Assembly: GCF_032380675.1 (NCBI RefSeq)
Contig: NZ_JAWDIX010000003.1
Location: forward strand, 124,001-188,000
DNA length: 64,000 nucleotides
Reading direction: 5' to 3'
DNA from: Anaerolentibacter hominis
GTDB taxonomy: Bacteria > Bacillota > Clostridia > Lachnospirales > Lachnospiraceae
Part shown: positions 26,190 through 35,063 of the stretch, piece after piece
Layout of the letters: each line of letters starts with the position of its first letter
Position numbering within the stretch: the first letter of the stretch is position 1
Notes under the pieces: generated by a model
The model's input: the letters and a program-made list of their open reading frames with translations, nothing else
Database searches by the model: none
Told to the model about the DNA's origin: nothing
Made by a program: the position numbers and the translations under genes

Positions 26190-26325
26190 ATCTCAAACAT
26201 TTGACGGTGGATTTTTACGGTGCTTTCCGGATAATGAAACAAATATCACAAAAGTGAGACATTGCAGAAACTGGTTTGAGATATTGATTTGTTATAGTCT
26301 GTATGTAAAGATACAGACTATTTTT
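26190..26325 (+). promoter_or_regulatory. Intergenic control region between kinase and ABC genes
   Basis: A perfect 9-bp inverted repeat, ATCTCAAAC at 26190-26198 and GTTTGAGAT at 26274-26282, spans 93 bp. It is followed by a terminator-like hairpin at 26295-26325. The arrangement could be two regulator half-sites flanking a promoter, or an RNA switch that reads through to the transporter genes. Confidence 0.45.
26295..26325 (+). terminator. Rho-independent terminator or attenuator
   Basis: AGTCTGTAT and ATACAGACT form a 9-bp stem (flanked by one more T-A pair) with a 6-nt loop, followed by TTTTT. It lies after the kinase gene and 50 bp before the ABC ATPase gene on the same strand. Confidence 0.8.
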
Positions 26326-26375
26326 CATTTTGGCACGGATCTATGCACAGAGCAGCTTGGAGGAGGTTTTCGAGG

Positions 26376-27059
26376 ATGACAATTTTGGAGACAAAAGATT
26401 TAAGAAAAGTTTATGGAGAGGGGGATGCGCAGGTTCATGCTTTGGACGGAATTGACCTGACGATCGAAAAAGGGGAATTCGTGGCCATCGTGGGCACCTC
26501 GGGGAGCGGAAAGTCTACCTTTTTGAATATGGTCGGGGGACTGGACGTTCCCACAAGCGGGGAAGTAATTGTAGATAATAAGAGTCTGCAACAACTATCT
26601 GATAATGAGCTGACTATTTTCAGGCGGAGAAAAATCGGTTTTATTTTTCAGCAGTATAATCTGATCCCCATGCTGACTGTATGGGAAAATATTATATTGC
26701 CTTTAAAATTAGACGGAAGAAAGGTCGATGATGACTACATTTCTGAAATTACAGATGTTCTGGGCATTCATGGCAAGCTGACGAGTATGCCGAACCGCTT
26801 ATCCGGCGGACAGCAGCAGAGGGTGGCAATTGCCCGGGCGCTGGCAGCAAAGCCCGCCATTATTCTGGCCGACGAGCCCACTGGAAATCTGGACAGCAGG
26901 ACAAGCCAGGATGTTTCCGGACTGATCAAGATTACAAGTGAACGGTTTCATCAGACTGTGGTCATGATTACGCACAATGAAGAAATCGCACAGCTGGCGG
27001 GGCAGATCCTGCGTCTGGAAGATGGAAAGATTGTGAACAGGCAGGTGAGAAGGCAGTGA
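26376..27059 (+). CDS. ABC transporter ATP-binding protein (MacB/LolD family)
   Basis: A 227-residue ATPase. Walker A is GTSGSGKST, the Q-loop FIFQQYNLIP, the signature LSGGQQQRVAIARAL, Walker B with DEPTGNLD (IILADEPT), and the H-loop ITHNEEIA. I chose the ATG at 26376, 12 bases after GGAGGAGG; the earlier in-frame ATG at 26343 has no site. It overlaps the permease gene by four bases (GTGA). With that permease it should form an exporter or lipid/peptide-handling complex under the two-component system just upstream. Confidence 0.93.
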   Translation: MTILETKDLRKVYGEGDAQVHALDGIDLTIEKGEFVAIVGTSGSGKSTFLNMVGGLDVPTSGEVIVDNKSLQQLSDNELTIFRRRKIGFIFQQYNLIPMLTVWENIILPLKLDGRKVDDDYISEITDVLGIHGKLTSMPNRLSGGQQQRVAIARALAAKPAIILADEPTGNLDSRTSQDVSGLIKITSERFHQTVVMITHNEEIAQLAGQILRLEDGKIVNRQVRRQ

Positions 27060-29626
27060 AATATTCAAGCGGCAGCAAGCTTCGGCTGCACACACGGTTT
27101 TTAAAAAGCTACAGGAAAAATACCCTTGCGGTTTTCTTCAGCTTTGTACTGACCTTTCTCCTTTTAACAGCTATGCTTGTTCTTCTGCATACGAATCACA
27201 GACTGGAAAATATACAGAACAAAACAATCGTCACACCCGCCGACTGCTACATAGAAGATTTATCGGACCAGCAGATCGAGCAGTTAAAGCAGGACTCTGA
27301 CCTGGAACGGGTGGCGTTGGAACAGGTCGGGCGTTCTCTTTATGAACGCAATAACCAGACTTTGTTTATGGAAAAAGGCGACGACAGCATGATTACCATT
27401 ATGTCAAAGGTGATCGAAGGCAGACTGCCGGAAAAGAAAGGGGAAGTCGTCGCAGAGAAGTGGGTTCTTTTGAATTTGGGAGTTGAACCTGTCGTCGGCC
27501 GGAGCTTTGACATTCAGGATAATAAAACAGGAAAAACAGAGGAATGTACACTGACAGGTATCCTGTCAGATATGACCGGCAATAAAAAATATGGTGTGAT
27601 CAATCTGTATACCACAATGGATCAGCAGGACGGTCAGCAGTATATTGCTTATCTGAAGCTGAAGGAGGGCGTAGAATACCACGATAAGATGAACCGTCTG
27701 GTGTCCGAATTAGATATCCAGGAAAAACAGATTAAGGAATGTCCGGGCAGAGAAAACTTTGAGGAGTTATATCGGACGGATGCTATGATCATTTGTGTAA
27801 TCCTGATCATATGTATGGTGGTATTCTATGGTATCTATAGGATCGCCTCCACCGCCCGCCAGAAACAGTATGGTATCCTGAGAGCGGTCGGAATGAAGAA
27901 GAGACAGCTGCAGAGTATGATTTTACGGGAATTATATCAGATCTATCTGGTAAGTGTGCCTGCTGGGATCGGCCTCGGCCTGCTTCTATCCGCATTTATT
28001 CTGAAATTGTCGGGAGACTGGGACATAGAAATCTATTTTTTTAACGAACAATATATACTCCCGCTTATGGTTCCTTACGGGCTGCTTCTTCTCTGTATAG
28101 TTATTACCGCTATTCTGATCGGAATCGTCGGGTATGCTTCAGGAAGAAAATTTGTTCGCGGGCCGGTTATTGAGACAATATCCGGCAATCCTATGGACGG
28201 AAAAGAGGGTATCCGTCTCTTTGGAATCAGAAAATCTGACGGCAAAACGAGCACGCTCTTTCATATGGGATGTAAATACATTCTCAGGGATGTGAAAACC
28301 AGTTGTTTTGTGATCCTTACTATTTGTATGGGTGTGACCCTGTTTACCGGCCTTGCCTACCGGGCCCAGACCCTTGAGACATTCCGGGAGGATACCAAGG
28401 AAATGTGGTATCTGAACGGCCAGTATGCAATGACCATGCGGGATTACACCAATGTGAAGCAGGGTGTCTCCCGGGAAAGTGCGGCAGCCATAGAGGAACT
28501 GCCGGATGTGGCATCGGTGAAAACAAGTTCCGGCCTGCCTGTCCGTGTCATTGACGAAGATCATATTGAAAGAAATGATTCTTACTATGATAATTTCAAC
28601 GCCTCTATGCTTGAGTATAACGGTTACAGCGGGGCAGGGAATGACGGAACAAATCAGGTCTATAAATCCGTTTTATACGGATATAATACAACCGCATTAA
28701 AAGAGCTTAAAAAATATATTATATCAGGAGATTTTGATCCGGAACAGATCGGTGAAGATGAGATTATTTTATCTGTGCTGTCCATGGATGACACAAAGTC
28801 AAATAAATTTCCCGGCCATTATAAAGAGGGAAGCCTTTTGATGCAGTACAAAGCCGGAGATCAGATTCGGGTTAAATACCGGCCGGATTTTCAGACCGAC
28901 TCCCTCGATTATGAAACATTTACCGATTCCGATGTTGAGTATGTCTATAAAACCTATACCATTGCGGCGGTCGTTTCCTTTGAGTATATGTACGACTGCA
29001 GCAGGACCGTATATCCCCTGCTGATCACCAGCGATCAGCGGATACAGGAAATCGTGCCGGACGGCGGCTTCCAGTCTATGTATGTGGACGGCAGGGACGA
29101 CCTGTCACCAGCCCGTCAGAAGGAATTGGAGCAGCAGCTGATCCGTATATGCAATCAAAACAGCAATGTTTCTACCCGAAGTCTGATTTCGGATATCAGA
29201 CAGAATGACATGTTTTACCGCAAGCAGATGGTTTATGTCTACGGAATTGCCGTAATCGCCTTTATTCTGGTTCTCCTGAATATGATCATTAACCTGACCT
29301 ACCGCATGCAGAGCCGTACCAGGGAGATCTGTATGCTCCGGTCAATCGGGATGAGCGTTGCGATGACTAAGAAAATGCTGCTCTTTGAAAATATGGTCCT
29401 GGGCATCCTGGCCGTCGCCGCAGCATTTATTCTTACCCATCCGGTACTTAAATATCTCTATAAACTGTCGGATATGCTGGCCCTGGGACATCCGTTCCAA
29501 TATTCTTATGGCGCTTTTATAGGTGTATCTGTGGTTGCCCTGCTGATCTGTGCCCTGCTTTCCTTCCGGATATTAAAGGAATGGAAAACCAGGAGGATCG
29601 TGGAGGGAATTGGAAATATCGAATAA
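27056..29626 (+). CDS. ABC transporter permease, FtsX-like, two-domain
   Basis: An 856-residue permease with two FtsX cores. The first has a helix at about 21-42, an external domain (43-240) and three helices (about 245-265, 300-320, 340-360). The second has a helix at about 418-436, an external domain (about 437-715) and three helices (about 725-745, 775-795, 820-840). The start is a GTG overlapping the ATPase stop. The length and duplicated layout fit the large permeases of peptide-resistance or lipoprotein-release-like systems. The substrate is unknown. It ends at the terminator at 29650. Confidence 0.9.
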   Translation: MKYSSGSKLRLHTRFLKSYRKNTLAVFFSFVLTFLLLTAMLVLLHTNHRLENIQNKTIVTPADCYIEDLSDQQIEQLKQDSDLERVALEQVGRSLYERNNQTLFMEKGDDSMITIMSKVIEGRLPEKKGEVVAEKWVLLNLGVEPVVGRSFDIQDNKTGKTEECTLTGILSDMTGNKKYGVINLYTTMDQQDGQQYIAYLKLKEGVEYHDKMNRLVSELDIQEKQIKECPGRENFEELYRTDAMIICVILIICMVVFYGIYRIASTARQKQYGILRAVGMKKRQLQSMILRELYQIYLVSVPAGIGLGLLLSAFILKLSGDWDIEIYFFNEQYILPLMVPYGLLLLCIVITAILIGIVGYASGRKFVRGPVIETISGNPMDGKEGIRLFGIRKSDGKTSTLFHMGCKYILRDVKTSCFVILTICMGVTLFTGLAYRAQTLETFREDTKEMWYLNGQYAMTMRDYTNVKQGVSRESAAAIEELPDVASVKTSSGLPVRVIDEDHIERNDSYYDNFNASMLEYNGYSGAGNDGTNQVYKSVLYGYNTTALKELKKYIISGDFDPEQIGEDEIILSVLSMDDTKSNKFPGHYKEGSLLMQYKAGDQIRVKYRPDFQTDSLDYETFTDSDVEYVYKTYTIAAVVSFEYMYDCSRTVYPLLITSDQRIQEIVPDGGFQSMYVDGRDDLSPARQKELEQQLIRICNQNSNVSTRSLISDIRQNDMFYRKQMVYVYGIAVIAFILVLLNMIINLTYRMQSRTREICMLRSIGMSVAMTKKMLLFENMVLGILAVAAAFILTHPVLKYLYKLSDMLALGHPFQYSYGAFIGVSVVALLICALLSFRILKEWKTRRIVEGIGNIE

Positions 29627-29649
29627 AATATCTTCCTGATCATAAAGAA

Positions 29650-29682
29650 CCGGCCTGTCTTCACAGAGACAGGCCGGCTTTT
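29650..29682 (+). terminator. Terminator between convergent genes
   Basis: CCGGCCTGTCT and AGACAGGCCGG form a perfect 11-bp stem with a 6-nt loop. CTTTTAT follows on the plus strand and TTCTTT on the minus strand. It probably serves the permease gene and possibly the convergent cvpA-like gene. Confidence 0.85.
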
Positions 29683-30376
29683 ATAGAAACAACATCTTCT
29701 TTAGGCTTGTTACCACCTTCAGGAACAGATTGTTGTTATAAATACTCATCAGAAATGTGCTGTCCTCCATCTGGGCAAAAATCGTCTGACCAAGATGGGT
29801 CGTCCCAAACACAGTCAGCACAATGCACAGAATCCACAGCACCAGCAGGCCCTTAAGTATACCTGCGAAAATCCCCGCCGCCTTGTTCAGCTCATGGAGC
29901 ACCGGGAGCTTGGCGATTATATTCAGCGCGTCACTAATAATAAACAACAGGATTCGTATCACCAGAAACACGATCAGAAAAGTTCCCGCGTTGATCACCA
30001 TGCTGGTCAGATAATAAAGTACATAGTCCTGAAAGCTCTCCACGCCCAGCGCCTTATAAATATCGCTGTTATTATGCTCAATCAGCGCTGTCTTGATATT
30101 CTTCGGAAGCTTTAATTCATCAATTGCCTCCATCTGGTCTGCAACATCTGCATCTTTTTTAACATCCACCGACACGCTCGTCTTGCTTTTCACAAATTCA
30201 AATACTGTATTGCTCTCCTTTAACATCCTGCTGATCATCGGGCTGACCGCCACAGATACCGTCAGCGCCACAAGCAGAGACAGCATGGAGAAAACAGTCC
30301 TGATAAAGCCCTGCCGCCTGCCGGCCAGGGCGTAAATCACCAACAGGGCAATCACTGCCGCTAATAACCAATTCAA
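29681..30376 (-). CDS. CvpA family membrane protein
   Basis: A 231-residue protein with helices near 4-18 (the short GRRQGF link is typical), 25-46, 118-145 and 170-195. This is the CvpA/colicin V production-type layout. A polar stretch (about 50-110) lies between helices. The role of CvpA proteins in Gram-positives is poorly defined; they are tied to cell-envelope homeostasis and export. It is the last gene of a minus-strand cassette with a DUF5711 protein (36 bp away) and a LysM protein. Confidence 0.82.
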   Translation of the reverse strand: MNWLLAAVIALLVIYALAGRRQGFIRTVFSMLSLLVALTVSVAVSPMISRMLKESNTVFEFVKSKTSVSVDVKKDADVADQMEAIDELKLPKNIKTALIEHNNSDIYKALGVESFQDYVLYYLTSMVINAGTFLIVFLVIRILLFIISDALNIIAKLPVLHELNKAAGIFAGILKGLLVLWILCIVLTVFGTTHLGQTIFAQMEDSTFLMSIYNNNLFLKVVTSLKKMLFL

Positions 30377-30412
30377 TTTCTATTCCCTGTACCTTTCTAT
30401 ACTGTTCTTCCG

Positions 30413-31570
30413 CTACTCGGCTTCTGCCTGGTTATCCTTTCTGCTCAGGCGGATCTCTTCAATTGACGTATCGCTGATCAGGCAGTATCTGTTTTTCCCA
30501 TTGCCCGGGAACAAATACTGGACCATGTAGTCAAACGAATAACGGAACTTCTCGCTGCCGCTGTTTGTCAGGATCAGGCAGCTGTTGCCGGAGGTAAAGA
30601 GGATGTCCTTGCCGGAAGCAGACACCGATTCATAGTTAAAATCTATTGTGGTATTCAAGGCGGGTTCCTCGCTTCCCGTGCCAAATACTCTGACCCGGTA
30701 GCGTCCGCCCTCCGCTTCCTTATTCTCTGTAATCAGCCCCACCTGACTGTCTGTATGAAAGATGCTTCGTATCTCCTCCTCCAGGGTAACCGTATAGGCT
30801 TCTTCCGGAATCTGGCTACCTTTAAACAGGGTATAGCCTGTCTCAGTAAAAACACAGAGGACATCTTTATTCAGGAATTTCAGTTCGCCGATCAGATTCT
30901 GTTCATAGGCCTTAGCGCCTACTACATAATTGATATTATTTTTCCCCACATCTCCCAGATTATAAATGGTCAGGCTGCTTTCCAGCACCCCGCCTTTTAC
31001 GGAGACATAGGCCGTGGCCAGCTTAATACCATCTTGGGAAAGAGCAATTCCCGTAGGATATCCGCTTTCCGCGGCAACCGTCGGTATCTCAAAAACGACC
31101 TGATTTGAAGCATCATAGGGATTATAAACCGTAATCAGGTTCGCGTCCTTCTGTTCCGTTACAACGGCTACCACTCCCTGTGACGCAACCCGCACCTGCA
31201 GAATCGGGTCCAGCGTGCGGATCAGCGTGCCCGAATCAGACCCGTTAAATACATAGCACTCTTTTCCCCCGATGTCGGCGATCACCACATAGCTGCCGCA
31301 TACATCCGCATAGGGGGCTTTCATTTCATAGCTGCCGTTCCAGATGGGAGACCCATCCGGCGCCAGAGCAGACGCTCCGTCCCGGCTGTATTTTAAAATG
31401 TTTCCGCCGTAGGGCAGATAGTGAACCGTGTTGCTGTCACTCCGCTCTGCCGTGTTCAACACCTCATATCCAACGTAATTTCTATTAACGATATTTATGA
31501 CAAAAAGTATGATCAGAACCACCAAGACAGCGGCGATTCCAATTCCAATCATCTGTTTTTTCTTCTTCAT
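30413..31570 (-). CDS. DUF5711 family protein (membrane-anchored beta-propeller-like)
   Basis: A 385-residue protein with a basic N-terminus (MKKKKQ), one transmembrane helix (about 8-26) and a ~355-residue external domain. The domain is made of repeated beta-rich segments of propeller type (LPYGGNILKYSRDGAS, GSYVVIADIGGKECYVFNG, GIALSQDGIKLATAYV). This matches DUF5711 of Lachnospiraceae, whose function is unknown. It lies between the LysM and CvpA-family genes in the same orientation, suggesting an envelope complex. The spacing to the LysM gene is 89 bp. Confidence 0.8.
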   Translation of the reverse strand: MKKKKQMIGIGIAAVLVVLIILFVINIVNRNYVGYEVLNTAERSDSNTVHYLPYGGNILKYSRDGASALAPDGSPIWNGSYEMKAPYADVCGSYVVIADIGGKECYVFNGSDSGTLIRTLDPILQVRVASQGVVAVVTEQKDANLITVYNPYDASNQVVFEIPTVAAESGYPTGIALSQDGIKLATAYVSVKGGVLESSLTIYNLGDVGKNNINYVVGAKAYEQNLIGELKFLNKDVLCVFTETGYTLFKGSQIPEEAYTVTLEEEIRSIFHTDSQVGLITENKEAEGGRYRVRVFGTGSEEPALNTTIDFNYESVSASGKDILFTSGNSCLILTNSGSEKFRYSFDYMVQYLFPGNGKNRYCLISDTSIEEIRLSRKDNQAEAE

Positions 31571-31659
31571 GCAGCTTAAAACACCTTATCCCGTAAAACG
31601 TTTCTCTGAATTCACAGTATCGTGATTTAGTATACACTTTTTTTATCTGCTTGACCAGA

Positions 31660-32955
31660 CTAAGGCAAAATAATTTTCTGGCCCTCTATAATCATGTCTT
31701 CGTCTTCCAAATCATTTGCTTGTTTGATCTCATCTATGTAACTCCACTTTTTTCCCAGTTCTTCGCAGATTGTGGAAAGGGTATCGCCCTTCTTCACCGT
31801 ATAATAAATAAGATTTCCGCTTGCAGGGACGGAATCCTTCTTATCATCTTTTTTCTTTTCTTCTGCCTTTTTCTTATCCGCAGCTTTCTTTTTCTCCTCC
31901 GCGGCCTTCTTTTCCTCTGCCGCTTTCTTCTTTTCTTCCGCGGCCTTCTTTTCCTCCGCAGCTTTCTTTTTCTCCTCCGCGGCCTTCTTTTCCTCCGCGG
32001 CCTTTTTCTTTTCTTCCTCTTCTTTTGCCTGTTTCTCTTCCTTTTCCAGCTGTGCCAGTTCTTCCGGCGTGGGTTCCTCCCCCGGCACTTCCATATCCTT
32101 GATAATACCTTCGGAGTCCTTCTTTGCCCCGTCAAGCTCGCCGTACACGGTTTCCACAGAAGTCTGCTGCTGTTCCTTATCGTTTAAGTTGTCCGAAATA
32201 TTTGCCAGGGTCTGTTCCATCTTCCCCATCTGGTTCATCTGGTTAAATACCGTCACACCTGTCACCAGCAAGGCACCGGCCAGCATCACGGTCCCCACAT
32301 ACACAAGCCTTGACATAAAGGCAGGCGGCTTCTGTTCTGTCTTCGTCTCCAGCACTCTCCGGATCTTCTTGGCAGCTCTGTCCTCGTAGTCCGCTTCCAG
32401 GCTGGGCCGGGGTTCCTTGGACTCCACCATGTAATTCTGCATTTCCTTGTTCTTCTCATAGTAGACGTAGTACCCGCTCTGGCGCCGCAGTTCTCCGTCA
32501 TAATAGATGTAAAAATTCCCTTCCTGCTCAAACCGGTCGTACAGCAGCAGAATTTTTCCCTGGCCTCCGAAATATTTCAGGTGAGTCTGCATATAAACTC
32601 CGTCTGCCGTCTCCGACTGCATATCACAGGTAGTAAACCAGCCGATCACTTCCACATCGTTGAAGTATTTCTTGATATTGTCATAGATTTCGGTCCACAT
32701 GCTGCCGCCAAATACTTCTTCGTCCTTCAGGGAAGTTTCCGGAATGGCAACCGCTCCTACCACGAAAACATTACACAAGTCATCTTCTTCCACCGTTCTG
32801 CCGAGTAAAACCGCAACCGGTTCCGTCTCATTTTCGCTGTTTGTCAACTGCTTTATATATGTACTGACATAGTCTTCCATATAAATCCGGTATTTCCCTT
32901 TGACCTGTCCCATTTGCCGGATGTTCTTGGGCAGCTGAAATCCTGAGTCACTCAT
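31660..32955 (-). CDS. LysM-domain membrane protein with inactive MPN-like domain
   Basis: A 431-residue type II membrane protein. The cytoplasmic N-terminal domain (about 20-175) has an MPN/JAB-like pattern: AVLLGR, FVVGAVAIPE, VEVIGWFTTC at 102-110, then ..D..MQ. The HxH zinc ligands expected at IGW-(H)x(H) are F-T-T, so it is probably not a metalloprotease. A transmembrane helix (216-236) follows, then an acidic linker and a Lys/Glu/Ala-rich stretch (about 300-370). A C-terminal LysM peptidoglycan-binding domain (384-431, YTVKKGDTLSTICEEL) closes it. It heads the cassette with the DUF5711 and CvpA-type genes. Confidence 0.85.
   Translation of the reverse strand: MSDSGFQLPKNIRQMGQVKGKYRIYMEDYVSTYIKQLTNSENETEPVAVLLGRTVEEDDLCNVFVVGAVAIPETSLKDEEVFGGSMWTEIYDNIKKYFNDVEVIGWFTTCDMQSETADGVYMQTHLKYFGGQGKILLLYDRFEQEGNFYIYYDGELRRQSGYYVYYEKNKEMQNYMVESKEPRPSLEADYEDRAAKKIRRVLETKTEQKPPAFMSRLVYVGTVMLAGALLVTGVTVFNQMNQMGKMEQTLANISDNLNDKEQQQTSVETVYGELDGAKKDSEGIIKDMEVPGEEPTPEELAQLEKEEKQAKEEEEKKKAAEEKKAAEEKKKAAEEKKAAEEKKKAAEEKKAAEEKKKAADKKKAEEKKKDDKKDSVPASGNLIYYTVKKGDTLSTICEELGKKWSYIDEIKQANDLEDEDMIIEGQKIILP
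31880..32010 (-). repeat. 39-bp in-frame tandem repeats encoding the K/E/A linker
   Basis: A 20-bp block beginning GCGGCCTTCTTTTCCTC on the plus strand recurs at 31901, 31940 and 31979, exactly 39 bp (13 codons) apart. It encodes EEKKAAEEKKKAA-type repeats of the LysM protein. The repeat number is likely to vary between strains. Long open frames in the other five frames here are composition artefacts. Confidence 0.85.
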
Positions 32956-33148
32956 TGCTTTTCCTCCCTTTATCTTAGATGCCGGCCCTGCAGAGCGAAT
33001 ATCTGCCTGCAGGCATTAAAAGATTTTTCTTTCACTCTATCACAAGCCAGGACAAAAATTTGTCATATATGGTCTTAAGAGTAAGACATTTTTCCCCATA
33101 TTCCGGCTTCCCGGGAGGATGACCACGGCGGCGGGACAGGGTTTTCCG

Positions 33149-33177
33149 GTATAGGGTGGCAATTTTAGGTAATACTA
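33149..33177 (+). promoter_or_regulatory. Candidate forespore (sigma-F/G-like) promoter of the yyaC-like gene
   Basis: GTATA (33149-33153) and AATACTA (33171-33177) are 17 bp apart, 52 bp before the ATG. This approximates the GnATA / CATnnTA pattern of sigma-F/G. The rest of 32956-33228 has no recognisable element. Confidence 0.45.
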
Positions 33178-33228
33178 TAGCTGAATATAGTCAAGATTTG
33201 TAATTCCTGGAAAATTGGGAGGTTTCAC

Positions 33229-33882
33229 ATGCATACCGTGCAATACTATAATTGTAAAGATGCCGGCGATCTGGCTGCCTTTTGTCAGGGCCTGGCAGAA
33301 CTGATTCATGAAAAGGCCGGGGGTTCCCGAACACTCTGCCTGCTCTGTATCGGATCTGACCGGGCAACGGGGGATTGTCTTGGGCCCCTGGTCGGCCATA
33401 AATACCGTCAGTTAAATAAAGAGCGCAGAAAAATCCGTCCCCGCTCCGGGCTTCGTCCTGTTTATATCTATGGTTCCCTGAAAAAACCGGTCCACGCCGG
33501 TAACTTAAAAAGTACACTGAATGAGATCGGCGCCAAACATCCGGATGCATGTATCATTGCAGTGGACGCCTCCCTGGGTGTCAGCCATCATGTTGGGCTG
33601 GTTACGATCCGTGAGGGCGGACTTCGTCCCGGACTGGGAATAGGAAAGGATCTTCCCAGCGTGGGTGATATATCGATTACCGGCATAGTAGGTATAAGCA
33701 AGGCCGGAGCGAAACGAAGCTACCCGGAGGAAACCCCGGAGATCAACGAATTTCTGGCCAGTCAGGAACAGCTGATGTTAAATTATACCAGCCTGCAGAC
33801 AACCAGGCTCTGCGTGGTGATGGATCTGGCGGATGCGATCTGCAAAGGGCTGCAATTCGCATTCTGCTGTCTTGAGAAATAA
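33229..33882 (+). CDS. yyaC: YyaC-family spore protein (DUF1256)
   Basis: A 217-residue protein of the YyaC family, related in fold to the germination protease GPR and made in spore formers. Characteristic blocks are LCIGSDRATGDCLGPLVGH (about 43-61), VYIYGSLKKPVHAGNL, ACIIAVDASLG and VGDISITGIVG. The exact role is not established. GGGAGG precedes the ATG. It stands alone and has a forespore-like promoter at 33149-33177. It is strong evidence that the host sporulates or descends from sporulators. Confidence 0.9.
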   Translation: MHTVQYYNCKDAGDLAAFCQGLAELIHEKAGGSRTLCLLCIGSDRATGDCLGPLVGHKYRQLNKERRKIRPRSGLRPVYIYGSLKKPVHAGNLKSTLNEIGAKHPDACIIAVDASLGVSHHVGLVTIREGGLRPGLGIGKDLPSVGDISITGIVGISKAGAKRSYPEETPEINEFLASQEQLMLNYTSLQTTRLCVVMDLADAICKGLQFAFCCLEK

Positions 33883-34043
33883 GATCCTTTCGTTTTTCAA
33901 AAAGGAAAGGATTGGTTTAGACTTTTTTTATAATTGAAAGATTTCTTTTATAGACTGTACACACTCTCGCCACAAATTCCGTCTATACTAATAATCGTAA
34001 ACATTTTCAAGAAACCTTGAAAATACTCCCCCTCTCATTAATT

Positions 34044-34085
34044 AAGAAAAAGAAGTTCCGCTAAGGAACTTCTTTTTCTTTTTGT
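34044..34085. terminator. Bidirectional terminator between yyaC and recR
   Basis: A 16-bp perfect stem AAGAAAAAGAAGTTCC / GGAACTTCTTTTTCTT with a 5-nt loop has T-rich tails on both strands. It lies between the convergent yyaC and recR ends. Confidence 0.92.
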
Positions 34086-34103
34086 CTGTTCTATGTTTCC
34101 GGT

Positions 34104-34700
34104 TTACAGCTCGATCCGGCCGTCCAGGGCCCGGAGCAGGGTAACCTCATCTATATATTCCAAATCTCCGCCGACGGGCACACCGCTGGCGATCCTTGTC
34201 ACCTTAATCCCGGTAGGCTTGATCAGCTTGCTGATGTACATGGCGGTCGTCTCTCCCTCCAAACTGGAGTTGGTGGCGATAATCACCTCATCTACATCCT
34301 TCTGCAGGCGCAGCATCAGTTCCTTCAGTTTAATATCTCCCGGCCCGATGCCCAGCATCGGGGAGATCGCCCCGTGAAGCACGTGATAGACGCCCTCGTA
34401 CTTTCCTGTCTTTTCATAGGCCGCCAGATCCCTGGGATTTTCCACCACCATAATCTGCCGCTTGTTTCTCTTCGGGCTCCGGCAAATGGGACACAGCTCT
34501 TCATCCGTCAGCGTACAGCACTCCTCACAGTAACGGATATTGTGCTTCGCCTCGGTAATGGTATCTGCCAGCTCTTTCACCTGTTCCTCCGGCATATTGA
34601 TAATATGGAAGGCCAGCCGCTGTGCCGATTTGTTACCGATACCCGGAAGCCTGCCCAGGCATTCGATCAGTTTACCGATTTGATTGCTGTAATAATCCAT
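34104..34700 (-). CDS. recR: Recombination protein RecR
   Basis: A 198-residue recombination mediator that works with RecO/RecF to load RecA. The N-terminal helix-hairpin-helix (LPGIGNKSAQRLAF, 18-31), the four-Cys zinc motif (C58, C61, C70, C73) and the Toprim domain (about 81-175, VVENPRDLAAYE...) are all present. The length is standard. It begins one base after the ebfC stop and belongs to the conserved dnaX-ebfC-recR operon. Confidence 0.97.
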   Translation of the reverse strand: MDYYSNQIGKLIECLGRLPGIGNKSAQRLAFHIINMPEEQVKELADTITEAKHNIRYCEECCTLTDEELCPICRSPKRNKRQIMVVENPRDLAAYEKTGKYEGVYHVLHGAISPMLGIGPGDIKLKELMLRLQKDVDEVIIATNSSLEGETTAMYISKLIKPTGIKVTRIASGVPVGGDLEYIDEVTLLRALDGRIEL

Positions 34701-34701
34701 A

Positions 34702-35049
34702 TCAGAATGGGAATCCTCCTCCCAGGCTGCCTGTCATGGAATTCATCACCGCCGAAGACTCTTCTTCCATCTTCCTGAGCGCCTCATTCGTCGCTGCTAC
34801 AATCAGATCCTCCAGCATCTCAATATCATCCGGGTCTACAACCTCTTCTGATAATTTTACAGAGAGGACTTCTTTTTTTCCGGAGACCTTAACGGTTACC
34901 GCACCGCCTCCGGCAGTTGCTTCCCATTCCTTCTCCTCCAGCTCCTTCGCCTTCTCTTCCATCTGGCGCTGCATCTTCTGTGCCTGTTTCATTAAATTAT
35001 TCATGTTACCGGGAATACCGCCTCCCGGGAATCCTCCACGTCTTGCCAT
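34702..35049 (-). CDS. YbaB/EbfC family nucleoid-associated protein
   Basis: A 115-residue DNA-binding protein. The Gly/Arg N-terminus (MARRGGFPGGGIPGNMNNL) precedes the coiled MKQAQKMQRQMEEKAKELEE helix. The core VTVKVSGKKEVLSVKLSEE and DLIVAATNEAL blocks follow, and the tail is Gly-rich. It forms dimers and coats DNA. It lies between dnaX and recR, as in most bacteria. Confidence 0.95.
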   Translation of the reverse strand: MARRGGFPGGGIPGNMNNLMKQAQKMQRQMEEKAKELEEKEWEATAGGGAVTVKVSGKKEVLSVKLSEEVVDPDDIEMLEDLIVAATNEALRKMEEESSAVMNSMTGSLGGGFPF

Positions 35050-35063
35050 CGCTCATATCCTCC

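Noticed and set aside
31794..32187. Long Arg-rich and Leu/Phe-rich frames opposite and alongside the LysM gene
   Set aside because: They arise from the low-complexity 39-bp repeats of the real gene.
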